From Bedellia somnulentella (Eukaryota > Arthropoda > Insecta > Lepidoptera > Bedelliidae), in NCBI GenBank assembly GCA_963576735.1, contig OY755196.1, positions 11,575,912 to 11,639,911 of the forward strand: a DNA stretch of 64,000 nt, given 5' to 3'. Numbering within the stretch: position 1 is the stretch's first letter; the number at the start of each line of letters is the position of its first letter. Position numbers and translations under genes: made by a program. A model generated the notes under the pieces. That model ran no database searches. It saw only the letters and a program-made list of their open reading frames with translations, and was not told the origin of the DNA. Of the stretch, positions 42,401 through 53,573 are shown in pieces.

Positions 42401-43612
42401 AATGACAATGATTGCAACTCAGCTACAGATCGTTTTATAAGTATCGTGAGCAACATAGTAAAAGAAAATACAGAGGTAAAGACATTGAGCCGGCGAAAAA
42501 TTGCTCTGAAGCCTTGGATAACCCCCGGTTTACTCCGTTGTATGAAGAATAGAGATATGATGCATCAAAGATTAAAAAAGTTCCCTCTAGATCTGGTCCT
42601 TAAACTAACTTATAGCAGGTATAGAAATTTTTGTAATTCATTGTTGCGTAAATTAAAACATAATTATGAAAAATGTGAGTTGGAGAAAGCTAGAGCTTCT
42701 AATATTAAAGCTACGTGGCAAGTAATCACTTCAATTTCGAATTATAAACCCAAAAAAACAAAGTCCATTGATCTCTTACTAGGCGATAAATCACCACAAG
42801 AAACAGCAACAAACCTAAACAAACATTTTGCTAACATATTGAAATCTCTTGCTAATGACATCCGAAAATCCAATCCAAACAAAATAGACTGCGACAATGC
42901 TAAAATTAATCAAATGAATTCATTCGTGTTGCTTGAAACTAACTTAACTGAAGTAGACATTATCATAAATAGCCTTCATAGTAAATCGTCCACAGGCCAC
43001 GACATGATTTCATCGGCGATTTTTAAGCAGAACAGATATTATTTAAATGGTCCTCTAGTACATCTGATAAATCTGGCTTTCGTTAATGGTGTTTTCCCTA
43101 ACATCCTTAAACATGCGATTGTAATACCAGTTCACAAAGGTGGTGATAAATGTTCTTTTAATAATTACCGACCTATTTCGCTTCTCCCCATCCTATCAAA
43201 AATTTTAGAAAAAGTTATAAACTCTCAATTAATGAAATATTTGGAGACTTGTAATATATTATCCTCAAACCAGTATGGATTTCGTAGAGGTTTATCAACT
43301 TCGCATGCTGTGAGCCAACTAACAAACATGGTTGTTGAAAATTTGGATGCGGGAAGAAAATGCATTGGAATATTTATTGATTTAGCAAAAGCATTCGATA
43401 CCGTTTCAATAGAATATTTGCTTAAAAAATTGGAAAACTATGGCATTCGCGGTGTCCAGCTTGAATTGCTAACGGACTATTTGACCAGCAGAACACAGTC
43501 AGTGAAACTAGGTGAAACGGTTAGTGACACCTATCATGTTACTTACGGTGTTCCACAAGGAAGTGTGTTGGGTCCTACTCTTTTTCTAGTGTACATAAAT
43601 GAATCTATGTAA
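42401..43612 (+). pseudogene. LINE ORF2, linker and RT fingers/palm
   Basis: Continues the frame broken at 41105. Contains RT blocks PVHKGGDKCSFNNYRPISLL, QYGFRRGLSTSHA, IFIDLAKAFDTVSIEYLL (first catalytic Asp) and YGVPQGSVLGPTLFLVYIN. The frame stops at 43610-43612 because of one extra A near 43604. Confidence 0.9.
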
Positions 43613-44522
43613 TTTAAAGTTGGATCAGGGACGACTTTTTACTTTTGCAGATGATACTGCATTAGTTTTTTGGGGCGATAATTGGCAAACTGTTAGTAAA
43701 TATGCGCAGGCAGGGTTTAATAAAGTCCGTCATTGGATGTCAGACAATTTGCTAAGTCTTAATTGTAGCAAAACCAATTATCTCACTTTCAGTATAAGAA
43801 AAAACGGTCAGCCTGCAACTGATATCGATATAATAGCTCATAAAAATAATTGTAGATCCAATGATAGGGATACCTGTGAGTGTGAAAGATTGGAAAGATG
43901 TTCTACTGTAAAATATTTAGGTGTAATCATCGATCAGCATCTTACTTTTAGGCCACACATACAACTCCTTACTTCTAGAGTTCGTAAACTAATCGCTGTT
44001 TTCAACAATCTAAAACATGTTATCGATAAAACTACTTTTAAGATGATTTACTTTGCACTTTGTGAATCAATATTGTCGTATTGCATTGATAGTTGGGGAG
44101 GAAGTGCTAAAACTGTACTTTTGCCTTTAGAAAGGGCACAGAGAGCCGTTCTGAAAGTTGGTCTTAATTTACCCTATCTTTACCCTACTAGTGAGCTATA
44201 TAAATCTGCAGATGTACTATCTGTCAGACAAATATACATTTTGCGAATTATCAGTCAAATGCACAGAAGTAGTTGTAGTACCAGAATATCGGTGAACGAA
44301 AAGAGCCGCAGAAATGTAAACAACATTTTTCAAATACCAAAACTCAAGACTGAATTTTCAGGGAGATTTTATATATTTTTAGCTAAATATATTTATAACA
44401 AAATAAATAAATTATTAAATATTAAAGACTTAAATTTGTACAAATTAAAAAGACACATTGTAAACTGGCTAAAACAGTTATCGTATGATGATACTGAACA
44501 GTTTTTAACTGTCCAAAAATAA
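43599..44522 (+). pseudogene. LINE ORF2, RT catalytic FADD motif to C-terminus
   Basis: Resumes the ORF2 reading one base out of phase. The FADDTALVFWG block (second and third catalytic Asp) comes ~10 codons in, then KYLGVIIDQHL, then a thumb/C-terminal region (ILSYCIDSWGG, LERAQRAVLK). The stop is at 44520-44522. So a single-base insertion just before the active site is the only coding defect I see besides the mariner and the missing start. Confidence 0.88.
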
Positions 44523-44540
44523 AATAAATACAATCTGTTT

Positions 44541-44609
44541 CTCACTCACACACACACATACACACACACACACACATACCTACACGCACACATGCACACT
44601 CACACAATA
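44541..44609 (+). repeat. CA-rich microsatellite in the LINE 3' UTR
   Basis: Imperfect (CACA)n with TA and CT interruptions, directly after the ORF2 stop. Confidence 0.85.
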
Positions 44610-44910
44610 CAATACACGTTTGTTAGTATAGTAGTAATTTAAACTTGATTTATAATTATTGATTTTTAATTTTCTTTGTTAGTTATAGTAGTAATTTAAT
44701 TTTAATTTTCTGTCTGTTATAATAGTTTTGATTTAAAATCTGTATGTCAATCATGTAAGGTCACCTGCAATACAGGATTTTACCTAGTGTGGGGACCGTT
44801 GATTCTCGTTGATGTAAATTTTGATAAAAATAAATGATTTTTGATTTTTGATTTAAAAAAAAAACTTATTTTTTGTTGTGTAAAGACAATTTTAATTGTA
44901 TTTACACAAA

Positions 44911-45053
44911 TATGTATGCGGTTGGAGAGCCATTACAAACAACCTTTTACTTTACCGTCTTTTCCCCACTCAATTTTCCAAAAGTGGCTGATGAATCTCT
45001 AATTCTTGAGCCCTGGCTACCCCTTCTAAGGATTTATAGCCGTGAGTATATGT
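44911..45053 (+). repeat. Family A, 5' truncated, fused to the next copy
   Basis: Begins 'tatgcggttggagagccat'. Its tail 'gccgtgagtatatg' runs directly into the next head. Confidence 0.8.
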
Positions 45054-45292
45054 AGTGCCGGCTTAGAATATCACTACCCCATTTCTACCGATGGATGTAC
45101 GTAAGAGGCGACTAACGGTATTAGGGCTTTTAAGGGATTTTTGGGCGATGCAGTTCGAGACCCATTACCAAAAACCTTTATTTCACCATCTTTTCCCCAC
45201 GCAACTTCCAAAGGTGGCTGAAGAATTTCTAATTCCTTAGCGCTGGCTACCCCTTCTAAGGATTTATAGCCGTGAGTATATGTATGTATTTT
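45054..45292 (+). repeat. Family A, full length, tandem with the previous copy
   Basis: 'tagtgccggcttagaatatc' to 'gccgtgagtatatgtatg'. Confidence 0.9.
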
Positions 45293-45975
45293 ACACAAAA
45301 ATACAAATTTAATACATTGAAAATCAAGTCCTTAGTCTGTTTTAAATGGTTCCGTGGTTTCATTTATCAATATGGTTTCAAAATCATAATGGTTGAAGAA
45401 CAAGTTTCATCATATTTCAAATCATTTTTTTAGGATATAGATACGTTTTGGGCAAGAATATCTCATACCTACCTAATAGTCGAAGCCATAAAAGTGCCTG
45501 AAGATCTGGAGGTACTTTTTGGGTAGGAAGAGACGTTTAAAAGTTTGTACAACCCTGACTCATCTGTCTTTAGTAGCAGGGTCATTGATTCTACTTATTT
45601 CGGACTAAGATTTATTCTTTAAAAAATACTTCATCAAAAACAATCAATCAAGTAAAGTAACCAATACGTAATCCATGATAAATTTACATCATCTTTCCAC
45701 CTTTTCCCAGAAAAGTCGTGAAGGTAAAGAAAAAGTGTACAACCGTGTTGTATTCTAGTAATGTTAATATCTAAGACCCCGTTAGGAACTAGAACTGTTA
45801 TGGGAATATATTTAACAATGCTCCATTCATGCTATGGGAACTTTTGCTACCATTCTGATTATATTTTGATATAAAAAATGTATGGGTGTGAGTTCGTTTG
45901 TGGTGTTTGGGGTCCGTAGGATTTGTGGTTTCATTTATTTTTGATTTTGGTGTTTTAGCTTGAAATATTATGGAC
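45293..45975. other. No gene seen
   Basis: Unassigned intron sequence. Confidence 0.45.
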
Positions 45976-45985
45976 TAATTTGTAA

Positions 45986-46231
45986 ATTGGTAAAAGAGAC
46001 CAATGTGGAAGGTAATGTTAGTAGAGGACGACCTCGGAGGACACATTTGGATCAAATAGAAAATGTGCTCAAAAAGGCAGGTGTCTGAAGTACGAAGAAT
46101 AAAAGAGCATGTATGAAAAGATTGATAGAAGTGAATGAAGCTAGAGAGGTTTGCCAGGATCGTACAAAGTGGCGATCGATAGTCTCTGCCTACCCCAATG
46201 GGAACTAACGGCTTGAGAATATGTATGTATG
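45986..46231 (+). pseudogene. RTE LINE 3' end, 10-bp TSD
   Basis: 'taatttgtaa' at 45976-45985 and 46232-46241. C-terminal coding part with an in-frame stop ('gtgtctgaagtacg'). Confidence 0.88.
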
Positions 46232-46241
46232 TAATTTGTAA

Positions 46242-46664
46242 TTATATAAGGGCTTCAGGCTGGGGTTGTATTGTGTTAAAACAACCATCGCATTTACTCA
46301 ATACTCAATACTCAATCGTTTATTGCATTCATCAATGTGTATAACAGTTTTTTTTTAAATTGATGTATCAGAGGGTTTTTTTAAGCTTTAAGTAAAATAT
46401 CTTTATTATTCTTAAGGGTTTTGTTAAGTTATTAGGATAACTAGTGCAATATTATGTTAGTATTTGAATTGTTAAGGTCATAGTATTAAAACTGAAACAT
46501 TTTGAAAATGCTGAAGGAAAACTCAGACTTAATAATTAAACCGATAGTTAAATTTCTAAATTATGAATATAGTTTTTCGATTTCATTATTCAAATAAAAA
46601 TAAAGTTCAAATAGCTTTACCCGCAAGTTTTTATTTCGACATAATTTTACTCGAATACACTGAA
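46242..46664. other. No gene seen
   Basis: AT-rich. Confidence 0.45.
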
Positions 46665-46666
46665 AA

Positions 46667-46830
46667 AAACGGCGATAGGCCTGCCCCCTATCACGTGAGT
46701 ACACTGTCCATGCAAAACGTGGGTACTCTGAACACCAGGTGACAAAGTCACGTGATGCTCAGAATTATTAGTACCTCTGCCTACCCCTTCGGGGATATTC
46801 GGCGTGAACGTTTATGTTATGTTATGTTAT
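46667..46830 (+). repeat. Family C SINE, 5' truncated
   Basis: 'aaacggcgataggcctgccc' to 'ggggatattcggcgtgaacg' and a TTATG tail. The 3' end is very well preserved. Confidence 0.9.
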
Positions 46831-47012
46831 AATTTTACTCATCCAATGTGGAACCCTAAAATATTTTCTTTACCTCCATTCTGATGTATCGTAGATTTTA
46901 ATTATCTTGCATTCACGTATTAGAACTATATACATACGTAACATTGCGACTGTATTCTCATCAAAGGTTACCCAGAGGTTAAGAGTTATAGAATAGTCTT
47001 TCAATACACTCT
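46831..47012. other. No gene seen
   Basis: Unassigned. Confidence 0.3.
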
Positions 47013-47046
47013 AAAGAGAAAAAGTTAATTAAAAAACTATTGGTGA

Positions 47047-47314
47047 GTTTTACATACATACATACATATACTCACGGCTATAAATCCCTAGAAGGGTTAG
47101 CCAGAGCTAAGGAATCAGAAATTCCTCAGCCACTTTTGGAAGTTGCGCGGGGAAATGATGGTAAAGTAAAGGTTGTTGGCGATGGGTCTCCAACCACATC
47201 GCCCAAAAATCCCTTAAAAAGCCCCAATACCGTTAGTCTCCTTTTACGTACACCCACCGGAAGAAATGGGGTAGTGCTATTCTAAGCTGACACTACACAG
47301 CAACACTACACTCA
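47047..47314 (-). repeat. Family A, full length, with an unusually long 34-bp TSD
   Basis: 47013-47046 and 47315-47348 are identical over 34 bp (starting 'aaagagaaaaagttaatt'). The copy is well preserved. Confidence 0.92.
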
Positions 47315-47544
47315 AAAGAGAAAAAGTTAATTAAAAAACTATTGGTGATTTTTATAGCGTTTATTTTATGTTAAGTAGTTGTAGCTGGGTAGTCGTGTTT
47401 GATTTCACGTTAAAAGTAATAGAATTCATTTCATAATTGTTATGTTGACTTGAGCTTTTGTGTATTTATTTAATAAATGTCTAATAAGGAATTATCGTAC
47501 AACAGACAAATACGTTTTTTTATCCTTATAAAAAAATAAAAGAG

Positions 47545-47665
47545 AAAAGAATGAAAAGAGAAAAGAATGAAGCTAGAGAGGTTTGCCAGGATCGTACAAA
47601 GTGGCGATCGATAGTCTCTGCCTACCCCAATGGGAACTAACAGCGTGAGAATATGTATGTATGTA
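47545..47665 (+). repeat. RTE 3' end
   Basis: 'gaagctagagaggtttgcca' to 'agcgtgagaatatgtatg', preceded by a duplicated 'aaagagaaaagaatga'. Confidence 0.85.
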
Positions 47666-48050
47666 AAATACACAGCAATTTGCAAATAGCCCAAACAAAA
47701 TACATGTTTAATTCAGTAAATACCGGACTAAAAAGCTAGTTATTTTCTAGTTTTATTATCTTTTGCGATCACAGCTCTAAACGAAACATTTCTAATAAAG
47801 TCACCTAGTATGCATTCCACGTTTTACAAACAGAGCTCTTTGCATTTTTATATATACATTGTACATATTCGCCCGGGTATTTTATGAGTTGCGGCGTTTC
47901 GAGAAGTTCATATGAAAATTGTGGATACCCTACATATTTTGTGTGCGAGTTATGTTTTAGTTTGAGTAGTTGGGTTTTAATCTTTGGGATATGTTTGCGT
48001 GTTTGACCTAGTTTGTTTGGAAGGCCAGCATTTTTCGCGGGGTACTGTTA
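47666..48050. other. No gene seen
   Basis: Unassigned. Confidence 0.45.
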
Positions 48051-48053
48051 TTG

Positions 48054-48435
48054 TACATACAAACATACATATACTTCCAGCATAAATCCTTAAAAAGCGT
48101 TGCCATAGTTTCAGAATGATACGTGCCTCAGCCACTCTGATTGTTAACTGGGGAAACGATTGTACGATAATGAGTGAGTGGTAATGGGCCTCCAGTCATT
48201 TTGCCCAAACAATCACTTAAAAATAATTTTGACAACGTCTTTTAACTTGTTAGCTTCCGCGGGATTACTTCACTAATTCAATTCTACGAAGAATACGTTA
48301 AGCTGTTGATCCCAGCTTCTATTGCGGCTGTAGTACTAGGCCAGTTCTGTGAGTTTATAATCTAATCAGTTTGGTATGATAGGTGCAAACCCAAAGTGTA
48401 TCAAATTGGGTAATGCTATTCTATACCGACTAGAA
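48054..48435 (-). repeat. Old family A interrupted by ~140 bp
   Basis: Tail side to 'caatcacttaaaaata' at ~48222. The head complement resumes at 'gggtaatgctattctatac' (~48408). The inserted part ('ccgcgggattacttcact') is not recognised. Confidence 0.55.
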
Positions 48436-48770
48436 AGATAAAACAATGAATACAATAGAACTAATGCTACCGTTTTTGCGTACATTAATATCAGCCATCA
48501 TCGCAAGATTAATGCTGGTACTGATATCAAGCTTATGTGGAAAAAGAGTAGGGTGCACATTATTTAGTATAATTTTGAGACTTATCCAATTTAGTATTAT
48601 CGTGTTTTTCAAGTTAGTTTTGTGGTTTATTCAATGAATATGAAATGCAATATTACAGTTTATAGTTCAAATTTGTATTCTATTAAAATGTCATTACATT
48701 GCCCCATTGGGCTAGAAGATTATGATGATATATGATGTTAACAGCTTTTTCTTTTACTTGCTTACTTAAA
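48436..48770. other. No gene seen
   Basis: Short overlapping frames on both strands, no recognisable protein. Confidence 0.45.
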
Positions 48771-48774
48771 AAAA

Positions 48775-48930
48775 AAAATATTAGCCTAGTTTGCTTCCCA
48801 CTGCTGGGCCAAGGCCTCACAATTTTGAGCCTTCATATCCCTGTTTGAAGCTGTACTGAACCACCCTAGATCAAACTTGTCCAGATCATCCCTCCATCTC
48901 CTCCTGGGCCTTCGCCTACGTCGTTTGTCC
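48775..48930 (-). pseudogene. Second LINE family, C-terminal coding fragment
   Basis: The minus strand reads MDKRRRRRPRRRWRDDLDKF and then CEALAQQWEAN, the C-terminus of an endonuclease/RT polyprotein I associate with RTE-type elements. The 3' end reads 'cccactgctgggccaaggcc' on the plus strand. Same family as 3087-3196. Confidence 0.6.
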
Positions 48931-48949
48931 ATCTGTAGGCAACCAAATG

Positions 48950-49310
48950 TTTTATTAAATAAAATTACTTTTAAATCCCTATTCTTTTTGGAATTTTGAT
49001 TCGATTCGATTTTCCTTGAACTAAAATCACAAACATAAACAAAGGTGCCCTTACTTAACAAAAAAAAAATACAATCAAATTCACACAATCACTAAACATA
49101 CCATTATCCAAAACTCTCTAATTCTCTACCGCATAGCCACCCTACTCCCCAGGGAGAGACCCGGGTACCCACAGACACTGACCCGGCCGGGTAATATTTT
49201 CCCGGCAATGACAAATAGACGAATAGATTAATGGTTTGATCCTTCGGCTATCTTGACTTCGTATGAAAAATTATTTCGCCTCAGGTCAAACGCCCTTTCG
49301 CTGGCACTTT
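48950..49310. other. No gene; GC-richer patch upstream of a candidate promoter
   Basis: 'gagagacccgggtacccaca' and 'gacccggccgggtaatattt' (49150-49205) form a GC-rich block that stands out from the AT-rich surroundings. Confidence 0.35.
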
Positions 49311-49317
49311 AGTTCCG

Positions 49318-49366
49318 TATATATAAGTGTGCTCTAGTGCTAAGTTCAGTGCAGATTCAGACAAAG
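49318..49366 (+). promoter_or_regulatory. Candidate core promoter with a short first exon
   Basis: TATATATAA at 49318-49326, the arthropod initiator TTCAGTG with its A at 49348 (30 bases after the TATA start), and a splice donor 'acaaag|gtaaag' at 49366/49367. The spacing is textbook for a TATA/Inr gene with a tiny non-coding first exon. No downstream coding exon was recognised, so it could be an alternative promoter, a gene whose exons lie further on, or chance. Confidence 0.45.
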
Positions 49367-50013
49367 GTAAAGGAATTTTTGATAACTTTAAATTGCATCA
49401 TTGTATTTAGAAGTTTCTAATAGTTATTGAATTATTTCTCTGCGTATCCTAATCCTAGTTTTTTTTAATTGTATGATTCGCGGCTGATTAAAATGGGCGT
49501 TTATTGAGATTTTATAATCTTGATATTTGATGAGTTGTTTTAACTTATTATAATTAAAAAAAATATATACTATGCTACTCTTGTAAAGGCGTTATCACGT
49601 TGTGTTATGCAATTTTGAGGGAAAACAGGTGAGCTTTTTCAGTAGCTTAGCCTATGTCGTTAGAAAGTCATCAAAAACGAACAAAATTTTACCTTCTCTC
49701 TCTTAGATTTCTTAAGAGACATCAGAATTGTTTTTTCTGTAGCCCTGGTTACCCATGTTTAGGTTTACTAAGTACTGAAGTATCATCTGCCTGCTCTGAC
49801 TACCCGTACATAGATAAGTCGTGAAGATACGCACCACGAAAGCCGCAATATACGTAGCGTTAAAATATGTCGTCTGACCGAATGTTTTTGTATGCGCTAT
49901 TTTTCTTCGGCACAAATCCTTTCATACCGCCAAAGATAATAAGCTTTTCATGTCGGCAACTTCGAGCTTTCAAACTTTGGAGTCTGAATGCTTTTTATTT
50001 CATATTATATTGC
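49367..50013. other. No gene seen
   Basis: Unassigned. No clear acceptor plus open frame could be tied to the promoter above. Confidence 0.4.
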
Positions 50014-50150
50014 AGAGAAGTCCGGCTTAGAATGGCACAACCCCTTTCTACCCACGGGTGTCGTAAAAGGCTCCTAAGGGTATGGGGCTGTTAGAAGTGG
50101 GTTTTTGGTGATGCGGCCCATAACCAATAATACTTTATTTTTATCTAACC
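50014..50150 (+). repeat. Family A head half, eroded
   Basis: 'gtccggcttagaatggcaca' to 'taataatactttatttttat'. Confidence 0.7.
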
Positions 50151-50339
50151 AAACCAAATTATAAAATTCTTCTCTATTATGCTTCTATATACAACATTTA
50201 AAACACAAAAATAATTAAGAAGAGTACAGAATAACCTTAATCTATGAGTTTTAAATGTATATACTAAAATATATATAAATAATAAGACATAATAATTAAA
50301 CAATAGAAAAATATTTTCAAAATCACTGCCGCTAGGGAG

Positions 50340-50580
50340 AAGGGTTCCCAAGAGTCTGGCTGCATTGCCCCTTTGTACGGCAATGCTTATTCTTTGGGCA
50401 AAGTGTGTGCCAGCCCTACGATCGACAAGGCACGTAGATATATCCTTGAATAATCTACGCGCATCTGGACCCCATGGGTTGATGGTGGTAAGGGCCGCCC
50501 GATGATGTCATTGAGGGCAGCATGCCGTGACAGACGTCCAGCGCTGCGACGACATGAAAGTCCATGGTATCATGTTAATA
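50340..50580 (-). pseudogene. Possible LINE polyprotein fragment
   Basis: The minus strand reads [17 protein letters not shown], then [20 protein letters not shown], then LLGT. QR(I/L)S(I/L)A(I/V)QRGNA-type text occurs in C-terminal regions of insect retroelement proteins, as I recall. Its base composition is richer in GC than its surroundings. Family not decided. Confidence 0.35.
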
Positions 50581-51134
50581 TAAATAAATATGTGTTTAAT
50601 TCACTTATCAAAAAATTGAGAGTATTCTGATCATCAGATGACATTAACTTCAGGTGATATTCAGAAGTATTAGTACCTGGTAAGCCTTAGGATATACGGC
50701 CTGAATATTGAGATTGATTTGTTAAAATAATTTAATATCAATATGCACTCTCTTTATTATTTTTCCATTATCCCAGTTTTGTACTTTTTTCTTATAAACG
50801 TGACAGGACATAATTTTGGGCGTGTTATTTTATTTCGCCTCTTTTATCATTATTTGGGCAAATTGACACGAAGTGAAATTCCCTTTATTGCGAAAATCAT
50901 TTTTATATTTTCCTTCGAAAATGCTTTCACACAATGTCATTTCTCACATTGATTTTTCCTTCATTTATAAATAGCTGCGTATTTTATTTCAGCCTATAGA
51001 CTCTGCTGAGTATTCGATCTTTACCGGAGATGTTTGATACTCTTATCCATCACCATAATTTTCAACAACTAATTTTGTTATATCACTTATTATATTTGTG
51101 TATGTATTTATGTAATCAGCACATTTTAGCACTG
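50581..51134. other. No gene; one family C scrap
   Basis: 'ggtgatattcagaagtatta' and 'ggatatacggcctgaatatt' (about 50653-50710) are an eroded family C 3' end. The rest is AT-rich. Confidence 0.4.
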
Positions 51135-51440
51135 ATATTTTTTTTTTTTTTTTTTGCTACAATAAATTGGCTGTAGTGATTTAAAATTATGTAAGGTCCG
51201 TATGTCACTACAAGTCTGGCGCTGACTGAAAATCAGTGTTGTGAGGTAAAACTCACAACGACAACGCTGAGTCAGACGCCATTTTGTTGTTTTCGTGCAT
51301 TACGTGAGATCAACACTGTTTTTATTGTTAAATGTTTTTTATTTTTACCTTTATTTATTTTGTAAAAAAATATTATTCATTATGCACATGTTCATGTGCG
51401 ACTGGCAGCAAATAAACGTTTTTTCTTCTTCTTCTTCTAA
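51135..51440 (+). repeat. Possible retroelement 3' end with TTC tail
   Basis: Opens with a T run (51138-51158), carries an inverted pair ('gtgttgtgaggtaa' / 'actcacaacgac'), and ends 'cagcaaataaacg' with (TTC)n at 51424-51438. Not assigned to a family. Confidence 0.35.
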
Positions 51441-51451
51441 TATTACCGTGT

Positions 51452-51690
51452 AGTACCGGCTTAGAATGTCACCACCCCTGCGGGTGTCGTAGAAGGCGAC
51501 TATAGTATGGGGCTTTTTAAAGTGGCTTTTGGGCGATGCGGTTGGAGACCCATCACCAACGATACTGTATTTCTAGCATTTTGTCCCCTATCAACTTCCA
51601 AATGTAGCTGAAGATTTTCTAGCTCTGAAACCCTGCCTACCCCTTTTTGGGATTTATGCCCGTGAGTATATGTGTGTATGTATGTATGTT
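51452..51690 (+). repeat. Family A, full length
   Basis: 'gtagtaccggcttagaatgt' to 'cccgtgagtatatgtgtg'. Confidence 0.85.
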
Positions 51691-51847
51691 ATATTTTAGA
51701 AGGACTTATCAACGCTACATTCGTTACTTGTCAACATCACCGGATTCTATTGGTTTAATGTGTAAGGCCCCTTATAAGGTCTGTGTGTCAATCGTTAACT
51801 TGAAATAAATATTTATAAGCTCTTACGAATACGACAGAGGTTGGAAA

Positions 51848-52157
51848 AAAGGTAGCCTTTAGAATTAGAAATCCTTCAGCCACTTCTAGTAGTTAAGCGG
51901 TGGAAATTAAGTAAAATTAAGGTTGTTGATGATTGATATTCAACCATTACCCAACAATCACACAAGTTATACTCACGCCCATTATTCCCATTGGGGTAGG
52001 CAGAGACTATCGATCGCCACTTGATACGATCTTGACAAAACTCTCTTGCTTCCCTTACATTCATTATTCTTCTCATACAATACGCTCTAAAACTCGAAAT
52101 CGCCTCTTATGACTCCCGCGGGAAGAGTGTGTTCCTAAACACATTGTCGACACTGTC
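51848..52157 (-). repeat. Old family A split by an RTE 3' end
   Basis: Family A text before ('aaatccttcagccacttcta') and after ('atcgcctcttatgactcccg') an RTE insertion at about 51968-52080 ('tactcacgcccattattccc'). Confidence 0.7.
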
Positions 52158-52159
52158 CA

Positions 52160-52378
52160 CCATACATATATACATGCATATTCTCACGGCTATAAAAACC
52201 AAAAGGGGGAAACTCCTCAGCCACATTTGGAAGTTGATAGCGGAGAAGATGGTAGAAATAAAGTATCATTGGTGATGGGTCTTGAACCTTATCGTCCAAA
52301 AACTTAAAAAGCTCCATACCTTCTTACAACACCCGTGGGTAGAAAGGGTTTGTGACATTCTAAGCCGGCACTACACAG
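52160..52378 (-). repeat. Family A
   Basis: 'attctcacggctataaaaac' to 'agccggcactacacagta'. Confidence 0.85.
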
Positions 52379-52379
52379 T

Positions 52380-53126
52380 AATACTACTAAATAATCGACG
52401 AAGCGAATAATACATCGGAAATCCGAATCATACCTCAGCCTACCCCTACCGGGAATATCGTTAAGGAAATTCGCTCGTAAAGGAATGTTATTGGGTGAAT
52501 TTATTCGTGTGTTACCTCACGTCTTACAACGGTGGGGTGATAACGCAGTCTCTTATTAGGTGTGGCCAGGGTTCTTTGTCTGCTTCATTTTAGGGATATT
52601 ATTTTTTGTTTTTCTTGTTTGCATTGGTTTATTGTTACTATTATTTGTTTGTGAAAATTAGTATGACAGCAAAAAACATATCAAATTGTTAGCTATAGTG
52701 AATTTAAAATAATGCAAAAGAATGTGATGCTGGTTTTATAATATTTACGATAAATTCGCTAGTATCATAATTATATGTGTCCTTTTTTAATTTTGCTTAT
52801 ATATATTTTTTCTTTCAGGTATGTTTCAACTAAAATAATATTCTATTATCTAAGGGTAAGTATTAAAACTGAGGATGCTTGCAAATTCATCAGAATGTCA
52901 TTTGTATATGCACGAACATATTCATATAAAAAACCCATTTTAACGTATTTTGAACAATTCACTCATATTATATACTCTCTATATATACTCACACGAGATG
53001 TAGAAATTTGTCCACCTGGCAACTCCACCCCACCCACTGTGCGCCGTGACAAATGTTCCGCATTACCGTATCAACGCTTACACAGTAGTACCAACCGATG
53101 GTGCGACGACTAAAATGTATTATCAC
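52380..53126. other. No gene seen
   Basis: A 112-codon plus-strand frame (52775-53113) has no recognisable domain. 'cctcagcctacccctaccgg' near 52433 is a family C-like 3'-end scrap. Confidence 0.4.
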
Positions 53127-53370
53127 ACTTTATTTGCTGTGTAGTGTTGGCTTAGAATAGCACTACCCCATTTCTTCCGGTGGGTGAACGTAAGAGGCGA
53201 CTAACGGTATAAAGGGATATTTGGGCGATGCGGTTGGAAACCCATCAGCAACAACCTTTATTCTACCATCTTTTCCCCACTCAACTTTCCAAAATTAGCT
53301 GAAGAATTTCTAATTCCTTAGCTCTGGCTACCCCTTCTAGGGATTTATAGCTGTGAGTATATGTATGTAA
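53127..53370 (+). repeat. Family A, full length, just outside piggyBac
   Basis: 'ttgctgtgtagtgttggctt' to 'gctgtgagtatatgtatg'. The piggyBac TTAA lies ~27 bp further on. Confidence 0.9.
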
Positions 53371-53573
53371 TCCATTCATCATCTTATACTTTACTATTAA
53401 CCCTATACTTGACATTGTGAACTTAAATGCACAAAACATTCTGAAGAAAAAATTGGGCTAACATTATTATGCAGTCGTTTATTTTCGCACGAAATTGTAG
53501 TTTCCGAACGTTCCTCTGTGTCAGAAAAAAATATTATGTCCGTCTCGCTCACGCTTTGTCAGTGGTGATCAAA

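Larger units (their letters stand above)
38700..44865 (+). mobile_element. Near-complete CR1/Daphne-like non-LTR retrotransposon
   Basis: ORF1 (38906-39922) and ORF2 (40235-44522, split by a mariner insertion and one frameshift), then a ~340-bp 3' region ending in 'gatttttgatttttgattt' and an A run (~44853). The 5' boundary is not exact. It lies head to head with the truncated LINE on the other strand, after a 'gacactgacactgaca' repeat near 38787. Confidence 0.8.

Noticed and set aside
48430..48637. Overlapping 60-63-codon frames on both strands
   Set aside because: Low-complexity hydrophobic translations of AT-rich DNA.
52775..53113. 112-codon plus-strand gene
   Set aside because: No domain, composition like the intergenic background, and no promoter or splice support.
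53469..53573. Longer N-terminus for the piggyBac transposase
   Set aside because: The ATG at 53469 is in frame but in a weaker context, and its residues are not typical; kept only as an alternative in the entry.
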